Positions 13,642 through 18,935 of a stretch of DNA of 18,935 nucleotides are shown in pieces; positions within the stretch are counted from its first letter, which is position 1; every line of letters begins with the position of its first letter. The position numbers were made by a program, and so were the translations under genes. The stretch spans positions 1-18,935 of the forward strand of contig CAZQCI010000034.1 in NCBI GenBank assembly GCA_964592255.1. The letters are read 5' to 3'. The notes under the pieces were generated by a model. That model was not told the origin of the DNA, did not search any database, and was given only the letters and a program-made list of their open reading frames with translations. Source of the DNA: CAZQCI01 sp964592255. Its GTDB lineage: Bacteria; UBA10199; SBBF01.

Positions 13642-14029
13642 CGAACGCGGCATCTCAGCCGTAGGACTGATGATCATTTTAATAGGCTTATCGATGCTGG
13701 CCATTTCAGCAGTCTCAATGATGGCCACACACCAAAAAGGCCAAAATGATTTTTGGCTTCAGGATTATGCTTACTATGTAGCTCAAGCCGGCGCTGAATA
13801 TACCCTTTATCAATATTACCAAGGGGCCAACAGCGTTCATATTGTAGACAAAGCATTTGAATCGGGACATTTCGACGTGGAGGAAACAGGAATCTCTCCA
13901 TCCACTTTAGTCACAGTCACCGGCCGTGTTGGTGATACCAGTAAAACAATTACTTTCACAAAGCCCTCTATGGCCAAATGCTTATCGATCGATTCAAATA
14001 GCAGTATGGCTTCTACTAATTTAGTTTGA
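13625..14029 (+). CDS. PilX/MshP-like minor prepilin, copy 1, truncated by an in-frame UGA
   Basis: A 134-aa reading frame. The leader is MKITNNERG, the mature start ISAVGLMIILIGLSMLAISA, with Gly at +5. YVAQAGAEYTLYQYYQG (residues 52-68) is the PilX-type 'AQAG.EyA' motif; GspK-type pilins are also known to lack Glu+5. It is clearly homologous to the next gene: same Gly+5 start, YIAQAGIEY motif, VTGRxG segment and C[LI]S[IF]D. A TGA at 14027-14029 ends it, yet homology to the paralogue continues in the same frame to 14332. The gene is therefore interrupted by a single nonsense codon or recoded there. It overlaps the PilW-like gene by 17 bases and has no clear Shine-Dalgarno sequence, so it depends on coupling. 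Confidence 0.75.
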   Translation: MKITNNERGISAVGLMIILIGLSMLAISAVSMMATHQKGQNDFWLQDYAYYVAQAGAEYTLYQYYQGANSVHIVDKAFESGHFDVEETGISPSTLVTVTGRVGDTSKTITFTKPSMAKCLSIDSNSSMASTNLV

Positions 14030-14045
14030 AAAAAATATTTTCAAA
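14025..14045. repeat. Inverted repeat spanning the premature stop codon
   Basis: TTTGAAAA (14025-14032) and TTTTCAAA (14038-14045) are perfect inverted arms around AAATA. The TGA of the truncated PilX-like gene lies in the left arm. The stem is pure A/T apart from one G-C pair, so it is weak as RNA. Confidence 0.5.
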
Positions 14046-14332
14046 AAATTTGCTTTGGAACTGTTGTCATCGACAAAATCAGGCTAAGCTGGAGCCCCGA
14101 CAATACCGAAAAAATGCAGCAGGTTTCTTTTAGCGGATCGAGCGTTTTTTCTGATGCCATAGTTGGAAAAAGTTCTGGAGATTTAACTGAAATATCCGAC
14201 TACGCCCTCAACAACAACGCGGGGCAAGAAGCGTCTTTTACTTTCTCAAACGGTATCACTCATAAAACATTCACTTTAAGCTTTATTTTTTCGGATGGGA
14301 GTACGGCTCAAACTAACTTTACACCCCCTTAG
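14030..14332 (+). pseudogene. In-frame C-terminal remainder of PilX-like copy 1
   Basis: After the TGA the same frame stays open for about 100 codons to TAG at 14330-14332. It encodes VIDKIRLSWSPDNTEKM, DLTEISDYALNNNAGQE and TLSFIFSDGS. These align with LDKISLSWTNNTGEKV, ILELSDYTFNSSSTQE and TLVAYFSDGS of the intact paralogue at 14438-15223. Both halves together give 235 residues plus the UGA position, close to the paralogue's 261. No ribosome binding site precedes the first internal ATG (14114), so separate translation is unlikely. Either copy 1 is a recent pseudogene, the assembly has an error, or UGA is read through. Confidence 0.75.
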
Positions 14333-14351
14333 CCCCTTTATTTTCAAGGGG
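14321..14351. repeat. G/C-rich hairpin element at the end of PilX-like copy 1
   Basis: CCCCTT (14333-14338) and AAGGGG (14346-14351) form a stem with a 7-base loop. Read on the minus strand, the stem is followed by CTAAGGGGGTGT, parallel to TAAGAGGGGGCTAGAGGGAG after bcp. The TAG ending the PilX-like frame lies in this element. It is probably a degenerate dispersed repeat. Confidence 0.45.
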
Positions 14352-14437
14352 TACAGAGAAATAAAGGTTGAAAATATCAATGTAAGTGATACAATAAACT
14401 CAAATCAAAAATTCAAATGGGGTGGGGAAAGGAAGCC

Positions 14438-15223
14438 ATGTTGTCTTCCATGTCCCACAATAAAAAGGGTTTTTCAACCTTAGGAATTATGATTTCTTTA
14501 CTGGCTCTTACCATGATGAGCCTCACCGCCCTCTATCAAACTGTCTCTGGTAAATTTGGACAAGCCGCTAGCTGGACCCAAACTCAATGCTCCTACATCG
14601 CACAAGCTGGCATAGAATACGCCATGCGGCAATTGTATCTCGGTCAAAACCCCAGCCTAGCCGAACCGGGCAAAAGTTTTTCCGGAGGTAGTTTTGTCAT
14701 CAATTATACAAAACCGAATGTCGCAGTGACGGGCCGAATGGGAAATTGCCAGAAAAATATCCAGTTCACCAGCCCCACGGAGGGCGAATGCATCAGTTTC
14801 GACACAGCCAGTGCTAATTTAGACGGCAATAATAAAGTCCACCATATCGACATGCATAAAAAATGTTTAAGTTCCATCACCCTCGACAAAATTTCCCTTT
14901 CCTGGACCAACAACACAGGAGAAAAAGTCAACAATGTGAGAATAGAAAACAACTACGTCTACAATAACGTGGCTGGTGCCGGGTCGGGTGCAATACTGGA
15001 ATTATCCGACTATACCTTCAACAGCAGCAGCACACAGGAAATCAGTAAAATAGAATTTGATCCTGCAAACAATGTTGCGGGTAAAACAATGACTTTAGTG
15101 GCTTACTTTAGTGATGGCAGCCAAAGTAGCCCCGTCAGCTTTCTACCTTCCAGCAGCAATCAGTCTCAAGCGGACCAAACTGAAGACAATCAGCACCATG
15201 GACACCATCACGATGATAATTAA
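14438..15223 (+). CDS. PilX/MshP-like minor prepilin, copy 2, with His-rich tail
   Basis: A 261-aa prepilin. The leader is MLSSMSHNKKG and the mature start FSTLGIMISLLALTMMSLTA, with Gly at +5 as in copy 1. YIAQAGIEYAMRQLYLG is the PilX-type motif after the helix. A C-terminal beta-rich domain (from about C130, CISFD) contains LDKISLSW and YFSDGS blocks shared with copy 1. The last 21 residues are a hydrophilic Gln/Asp/Ser tail ending HHGHHHDDN, which looks metal-binding and is absent from copy 1. At about 250 mature residues it is large for a pilin and may be a tip adhesin. I chose ATG 14438 because AAAGGA lies six bases upstream; ATG 14417 would add seven residues without a good site. A promoter for the next operon begins just after its stop. 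Confidence 0.8.
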   Translation: MLSSMSHNKKGFSTLGIMISLLALTMMSLTALYQTVSGKFGQAASWTQTQCSYIAQAGIEYAMRQLYLGQNPSLAEPGKSFSGGSFVINYTKPNVAVTGRMGNCQKNIQFTSPTEGECISFDTASANLDGNNKVHHIDMHKKCLSSITLDKISLSWTNNTGEKVNNVRIENNYVYNNVAGAGSGAILELSDYTFNSSSTQEISKIEFDPANNVAGKTMTLVAYFSDGSQSSPVSFLPSSSNQSQADQTEDNQHHGHHHDDN

Positions 15224-15224
15224 A

Positions 15225-15253
15225 TTGCACCCACCCCAGAAGAAAAGTATAAT
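15225..15253 (+). promoter_or_regulatory. Candidate sigma-70 promoter for the ExeA-like/pilM group
   Basis: An exact TATAAT (15248-15253) lies 17 bases after TTGCAC (15225-15230), which matches the -35 consensus only in TTG. Transcription would begin near 15260, leaving a short leader of about 30 bases without a Shine-Dalgarno sequence before ATG 15292. Confidence 0.5.
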
Positions 15254-15291
15254 AGATTGATTTTTAAGCATTTTCCCCAACTATTATTTTT

Positions 15292-16110
15292 ATGTACGAA
15301 AAATTTTTTGGTTTTTTAGAAAAGCCGTTTAACGTAACGCCCGATGCCCATTTTCTTTATTTGTCTCATCAGCACGAGGGCGTCATCAATACGCTTCATT
15401 ATGGAATCAATGAGCGAAAAGGCTTTTTATTGCTCACCGGAGAAGTCGGTACCGGAAAAACAACCAGTCTTCGCGCTGTGCTCAACCGTTTAGGAAGTGA
15501 TGTGGAAACCTGCCTGATTATTAATCCACTTCTTTCCACTGTTGAATTGCTTAAAACCATCAACAAAGATTTTGGGTGCGAAACATCCGGAGATTCCGTT
15601 AAAGAGCAGCTGGATGCCCTTAATGCTTTTCTTTTGGAAAGTAATCGCCAAGGTCGTAATGCCGTCGTCATCATTGATGAAGCACAAAACTTGTCGATGG
15701 AAGCCTTAGAAATGACGCGCCTTCTTTCCAATTTGGAAACATCGACGCATAAACTCATCCAAATTATTTTAGTAGGACAACCCGAATTAGAAGAAAAACT
15801 GTCGGATCCTTCTCTACGCCAGCTTGTCCAACGCATCCAGCTTCTTTGCCAACTTAAACCTTTAGACGCCTCAGAAACAGCCCAGTACATCGAACACCGT
15901 ATTTTACGTGCAGGAAACAATCCACAAATTGCTTTTGAACGTTCAGCCTTGAATGAAATTCACAAAACTTCCGGAGGGATTCCACGCATGATCAATACGG
16001 TCTGTGATTTGGCACTCCTAGCCGCTTACTCTCAAGAAACACGCGTCATCACAAAAAATCTAGTGCAATCAGCTGCACGGGAGGTTCCTTCCTATGTCCT
16101 TAATCCTTGA
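15292..16110 (+). CDS. ExeA/GspA/MshM-family AAA ATPase
   Basis: A 272-aa ATPase starting MYEKFFGFLEKPFNVTPD, the family's characteristic opening. It has Walker A GEVGTGKTT (50-58) and Walker B VVIIDEAQN (125-133), followed by the sensor segment LIQIILVGQPELEEKL and a helical lid (SGGIPRMINTVCDLALLAA). In type II secretion ExeA works with the membrane protein ExeB to pass the secretin through peptidoglycan; in MSHA loci the equivalent gene is mshM. Unlike ExeA it lacks the C-terminal transmembrane and peptidoglycan-binding part, so it should be cytoplasmic and rely on its partner. The next gene overlaps by 17 bases and encodes a GspB/MshN-like membrane protein, the expected partner. Confidence 0.9.
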   Translation: MYEKFFGFLEKPFNVTPDAHFLYLSHQHEGVINTLHYGINERKGFLLLTGEVGTGKTTSLRAVLNRLGSDVETCLIINPLLSTVELLKTINKDFGCETSGDSVKEQLDALNAFLLESNRQGRNAVVIIDEAQNLSMEALEMTRLLSNLETSTHKLIQIILVGQPELEEKLSDPSLRQLVQRIQLLCQLKPLDASETAQYIEHRILRAGNNPQIAFERSALNEIHKTSGGIPRMINTVCDLALLAAYSQETRVITKNLVQSAAREVPSYVLNP

Positions 16111-16876
16111 TGCCTTAAAAAAAGCCGAAAAAGAACGTGATTCGTCGGAGACAGCTGAACGCCCCGCTATTAATCCGATCGTGCCTGATGAGAAAAAAAA
16201 TACGGACTGGGGGGCTAAACTGAAACCCATCATTCGCCTCATTATGGTGATGATGATTTTTACCGGTATCGGTTGGTTGGGGTTTCCTTTGGTTGAAAAA
16301 ATGTTGATTGGCCCTAAACCTAAACCGATAACCAGCCAAAATCCATCCCCATCTGCAAATCCCATGATAGGCACCCCTCCCTCCCTTCCCTCTTCTCCTG
16401 CCAATAATGAAGCTCAGTCTCTACGTGAAGAGGCCTTAAAAAAATTTAAAGAAGGCAATTATGCTGCCAGCCAAGAAACATGGAACAAATTAGCCGTGCT
16501 CACTCCTACTGACCCGGAAGTTTATAATAATTTAGGAGTCGTTCTGAAAAAAATGGGAAAAAAAGATGAAGCCCAAACCGCCTATCGAACTGCTTTGGGT
16601 TTAAAACCTGATTATCCCGAAGCATTAAATAACTTGGGAGTGGTGCTCATGGAAAAATTGATGAATGACGAAGCGCGCCCCCTGTTTGAGAAATCTATTC
16701 AACTCAATCCTCAATATGCCGAACCTTATTTTCACTTGGCGTTGATGCTGGAAGAAGCCAAAGACTACGCAGGAGCATTGGAAAAATACCAAAACTTTTT
16801 AAACCTGGCTAAAAATCTCGATCCAAGTATGAAAAGCCGGATCGAAATGCGGATGGTGTCTTTGCAGAGTTATTAG
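16094..16876 (+). CDS. GspB/MshN-like membrane-anchored TPR protein
   Basis: A 260-aa protein. Residues 1-15 (MSLILDALKKAEKER) match the cytoplasmic N-terminal motif of GspB/ExeB-type proteins, which contacts the ExeA-type ATPase. One membrane segment lies at about 45-67, followed by a Pro/Ser-rich linker (74-105). At least three tetratricopeptide repeats (about 108-245) follow, with signatures such as YNNLGVVLKKMGKKDEAQTA and ALNNLGVVLMEKLMNDEA. The TPR domain should be periplasmic and may bind pilot, secretin or pilin proteins. It starts inside the ATPase gene (17-base overlap), so the two are translationally coupled. TPR instead of a classical GspB periplasmic domain makes it closest in plan to MshN. 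Confidence 0.85.
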   Translation: MSLILDALKKAEKERDSSETAERPAINPIVPDEKKNTDWGAKLKPIIRLIMVMMIFTGIGWLGFPLVEKMLIGPKPKPITSQNPSPSANPMIGTPPSLPSSPANNEAQSLREEALKKFKEGNYAASQETWNKLAVLTPTDPEVYNNLGVVLKKMGKKDEAQTAYRTALGLKPDYPEALNNLGVVLMEKLMNDEARPLFEKSIQLNPQYAEPYFHLALMLEEAKDYAGALEKYQNFLNLAKNLDPSMKSRIEMRMVSLQSY

Positions 16877-16880
16877 AAAT

Positions 16881-16975
16881 CTTCCCTCCTTTGTAAGGAA
16901 GGATCTCAGGTGGAGGTAGACAAATGGTGTCTGCCCCGCCCAACCTCCCCTTAAAAAGGGGAGGAGGTACTTTTT
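16881..16975. repeat. Multi-hairpin repeat element between the TPR gene and pilM
   Basis: Three inverted repeats lie in a row. TCCTT/AAGGA is at 16887-16899. GTAGACA (16916-16922) pairs with TGTCTGC (16928-16934). A perfect 9-bp CCTCCCCTT/AAGGGGAGG stem is at 16944-16964, followed by a T-run (16971-16975). The last could act as an intrinsic terminator, but pilM follows without an obvious promoter. The whole looks like a dispersed A/G-rich palindromic repeat related to those near 4758 and 14321. Confidence 0.6.
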
Positions 16976-16995
16976 AAAGTTTCACTCGTAAAAAA

Positions 16996-17946
16996 ATGGA
17001 TCTTCAATCTCTTATTAAAAAAATCAATTTCAAAAAAGTGGAACCACTGGGTATCGACATCGGTAGTACCAGTACAAAAATTGTTCGTCTCACCCGTAAA
17101 AATCCAGGCACAGGCCTGCAAGCGTATTCTTTAGAATTTGCAGGACAATTGATGGTAAAGTCCAGTGATCCTCAATTCACAGCTCAATTGAAAGATTATC
17201 TACAAAAAAACAAATTATCCGGACTTCCTGCAGCCACATGTTACGACGACTCCAAACTGAAAGTTCGAAAAATTGAAATCGCCAAAATGCCAGAAGCCGA
17301 CTTATTGGAAGCTATTCGCTGGAAAATGCGTGATTTAGTGGAAGGAAATATCGACGATTTCATTGTCCGCTATTCTCTTTTAAATGAAACAGGGCCAGCT
17401 GACGCCAAAAGAATGGTACTAGTGGGTTTTCTGGCTCCACGCGAATCAGTCAAAGCCGCCGCAGATGGATTATCCAAAGCTGGATTAGCCCCCATGACCG
17501 TAGAACCCAGTGCCATCAGTCTAGCCGCTTGTGTCGATGCCGTAGCGCCAACAGGCGGGCAATGGGTAGGCGCCATCGACCTGGGGGCCACCAAAAGTAT
17601 TATGGTCATTATTGGTGATGGAAAATTTCTTTTCTCGCGCCCCCTCACGGGCATTGCCACCCCCAACTTGGAAAACATGGATTCCACTTTCAACCAACGA
17701 CTAGCCGCCGAAATCCAACACACATTGGATAATTTCTCCATCACGTTTCAGGTGGAAAAACTAAATAATCTTTATCTAACAGGAGGAGGGAGCCAAATCA
17801 CGGGATTAGCTGAATATCTCACGCGTAACCTGCTGATTGAATCCTCCTTGCTCAACCCATTTCAGGGTTTAGATGCAAGTTCCAAACAGGCTCCAGAAAA
17901 TCCAATGCTTTACTCGCAAGCCATTGCTCTAGCAATGACTGCATAA
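16996..17946 (+). CDS. pilM: Type IV pilus assembly protein PilM
   Basis: A 316-aa actin/FtsA-like cytoplasmic protein. It has phosphate-1 motif GIDIGSTSTKIV (19-30), phosphate-2 motif AIDLGATKSIM (193-203) and adenosine motif YLTGGGSQITG (260-270). KMRDLVEGNIDD and VGFLAPRESV are typical PilM segments between them. PilM binds ATP and the short N-terminal tail of PilN and links the inner-membrane alignment complex to the PilB/PilT motors. MshI proteins of MSHA loci are related. It is followed by pilN after 4 bases, the standard order. The ribosome binding site is not evident, only an A-run before ATG 16996, so it may rely on read-through from the TPR gene across the hairpin element. Confidence 0.94.
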   Translation: MDLQSLIKKINFKKVEPLGIDIGSTSTKIVRLTRKNPGTGLQAYSLEFAGQLMVKSSDPQFTAQLKDYLQKNKLSGLPAATCYDDSKLKVRKIEIAKMPEADLLEAIRWKMRDLVEGNIDDFIVRYSLLNETGPADAKRMVLVGFLAPRESVKAAADGLSKAGLAPMTVEPSAISLAACVDAVAPTGGQWVGAIDLGATKSIMVIIGDGKFLFSRPLTGIATPNLENMDSTFNQRLAAEIQHTLDNFSITFQVEKLNNLYLTGGGSQITGLAEYLTRNLLIESSLLNPFQGLDASSKQAPENPMLYSQAIALAMTA

Positions 17947-17950
17947 ACAC

Positions 17951-18478
17951 ATGATCCAAAGAGTCAACCTTATCGAACGTGAAGTGTTACGTTTTACTTA
18001 TGAACAAATCCTGAAAGGGGCCATCATTCTTCCCCTTATTTTTCTGGCTTTATATGCATTCCAAACAGCGATGAGCTTCTATTTATCCAGTGAAGAAAAA
18101 ACGTTGAGCGCCGACATAGAGAGGCTTAAAAATCAACGAGAAGAAAATCTAAAGAACAAGTCTAAGACAATAGAACCCGGCCCCATGATGGAACTATCAC
18201 AAATCTTTTCCAAAAATCCGGATTGGAGCAAATTTTTAAGTGACCTGACATTACGCATGCCGGCCTCCGTTTGGTTAACCAGCATTAAAACATCCAATGC
18301 CTCAGGAAACAGCGTTGTCATGCAAGGGATTTCCCACGACTCTCTGGACTTAAGTGATTTTTTAAATCGGCTTTCACAATCACCGTTTATTGCCAACCCT
18401 GTTTTATCCACCTCCAAGAGAGAGGAAGACATCGGTTTTACTTTTTCGATAGAATGTTCTATCGTAATCCCTAAATAA
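17951..18478 (+). CDS. pilN: Type IV pilus assembly protein PilN
   Basis: A 175-aa bitopic protein beginning MIQRVNLIER, the conserved INL-type tail that inserts into PilM. One membrane helix spans about residues 22-45. A coiled coil of charged residues (46-70) and a ferredoxin-like periplasmic domain follow (WSKFLSDLTLRMPASVWLTS, then the beta strands NSVVMQGIS and FTFSIECSIVIPK). PilN pairs with PilO as part of the PilMNOP alignment complex between the inner membrane and the secretin. Its position between pilM and the pilO-like gene, and a length close to other PilN proteins, support the call despite low sequence conservation. Confidence 0.9.
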   Translation: MIQRVNLIEREVLRFTYEQILKGAIILPLIFLALYAFQTAMSFYLSSEEKTLSADIERLKNQREENLKNKSKTIEPGPMMELSQIFSKNPDWSKFLSDLTLRMPASVWLTSIKTSNASGNSVVMQGISHDSLDLSDFLNRLSQSPFIANPVLSTSKREEDIGFTFSIECSIVIPK

Positions 18479-18485
18479 TAAAACT

Positions 18486-18935
18486 ATGGGAAAAGATTTT
18501 CTAAAAAAGATGGCTGATTGGAAAGGGCTTGCCGGCATTGCAGCAGCAACCTTGGCCTTTGTTCTTTTTTTTATTAAACCCATGACGGATGAGTTATCGA
18601 AAAACAATGCCATTTTGAAGGGAAAGATTACTAGCTATAAAACAGAAAAAAAATCCTTAGAACAATTTATTGCCGCCCTTTCCAAACAAGGGGGAGAAGA
18701 AAGCATTCCCCTTCCCGAAAAAAAGGAAGACATCAAAACTCGCATCCTCACCGGTGCTCTCACGCCAAGTCTCGTCAATATTGCTCCATTTCTCGCCACT
18801 ATTTCTGCTCCCGCGTTTAGGGAAGGGGTAGTCATTAAAGCCATTAATCATATTCAACCCACCATGGGTAACGGATACGAAGCCACAGCTTATAAAATAT
18901 ATGCTGCGGGCTCGTTCCAAAAAATAATCCATTTT
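18486..18935 (+). CDS. pilO: PilO-like protein, partial (continues past right edge)
   Basis: The frame opens at ATG 18486, 7 bases after pilN ends, and stays open for 150 codons to the window end. A short cytoplasmic start (MGKDFLKKMADWKG) is followed by one membrane helix (about 15-31, LAGIAAATLAFVLFFI). A Lys/Glu-rich coiled coil (35-62) and the start of a periplasmic alpha/beta domain follow, with strands such as GVVIKAINHIQP and YEATAYKIYAAGSF. Topology, position and the GSFQKI strand at the end fit PilO, the partner of PilN. Sequence conservation in this family is weak, so the call rests mainly on topology and gene order. pilP and the secretin gene pilQ would be expected next. Confidence 0.82.
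   Translation, partial: MGKDFLKKMADWKGLAGIAAATLAFVLFFIKPMTDELSKNNAILKGKITSYKTEKKSLEQFIAALSKQGGEESIPLPEKKEDIKTRILTGALTPSLVNIAPFLATISAPAFREGVVIKAINHIQPTMGNGYEATAYKIYAAGSFQKIIHF

Noticed and set aside
14027..14029. UGA read as an amino acid through an alternative genetic code or as selenocysteine
   Set aside because: Several genes here end at TGA, including exact ATGA overlaps, so UGA is a stop. The aligned paralogue has no Cys at the site and no clear SECIS-like hairpin follows. Read-through at low level cannot be excluded.
14114..14332. Independent small gene MQQVSFSG...
   Set aside because: It is the in-frame remainder of the UGA-interrupted PilX-like gene; no ribosome binding site precedes it.
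17370..17744. 124-residue minus-strand ORF opposite pilM
   Set aside because: It is an antisense shadow of pilM, which has all actin-like motifs in frame.

Overview
The window looks like chromosome of a moderately A+T-rich Gram-negative bacterium. This rests on a type IV pilus (T4P) locus with an inner-membrane PilM-N-O platform, a sigma-54-type promoter, and short palindromic repeats between genes. Gene content (delta-60 repeat protein, MoxR/CoxE pair, MSHA-like pilus cluster with PilT nearby) would suit a deltaproteobacterium-like or uncultivated relative, but I cannot assign a lineage. I saw no rRNA, tRNA, CRISPR array, transposase or phage gene.

Left third (1-4182, all minus strand): a tightly packed run read right to left. 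It encodes a Rieske [2Fe-2S] protein, a MoxR AAA+ ATPase, a CoxE-like von Willebrand A protein, a PolB-type 3'-5' exonuclease, a stand-alone ChrB-like domain protein and a secreted delta-60 repeat protein cut by the window edge. Two related palindromic repeats flank moxR, and one supplies the 3' end of the Rieske gene. MoxR and CoxE are a known chaperone-type pair; their association with an exonuclease and a ChrB domain is unexplained.

Middle (4240-6670): a promoter and a Bcp/PrxQ peroxiredoxin on the plus strand converge on a minus-strand pair, a 2,4-dienoyl-CoA-reductase-like SDR and the epoxyqueuosine reductase QueG. A G/C-rich hairpin between the convergent genes contains the bcp stop codon.

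Right two thirds (6696-18935): a T4P locus. pilT (minus) is divergent from a long plus-strand cluster. The cluster holds pilB, pilC, two near-identical major-type prepilin genes, an intrinsic terminator, FimT/GspH-, PilV/GspI- and PilW/GspJ-like minor prepilins, and two tandem PilX-like genes. It continues with an ExeA/MshM-type ATPase, a GspB/MshN-like TPR membrane protein, pilM, pilN and a pilO cut by the right edge. PilB and PilT are the extension and retraction motors, PilC the platform, PilM/N/O the alignment complex, and the minor pilins the likely priming tip. The ATPase and TPR pair makes the layout resemble MSHA pilus loci. Expression probably starts at a good -24/-12 promoter at 8082-8097, whose transcript would begin with a stable stem-loop.

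Most unusual points: (i) the twin pilin genes differ strongly at DNA level in the first 42 codons but are nearly identical afterwards, the signature of gene conversion; (ii) the first PilX-like gene is split by one in-frame UGA, with homology continuing in the same frame; (iii) its intact paralogue ends in a His/Asp-rich tail; (iv) the sigma-54 leader hairpin encloses a possible six-codon ORF; (v) short palindromic repeats repeatedly supply gene ends.
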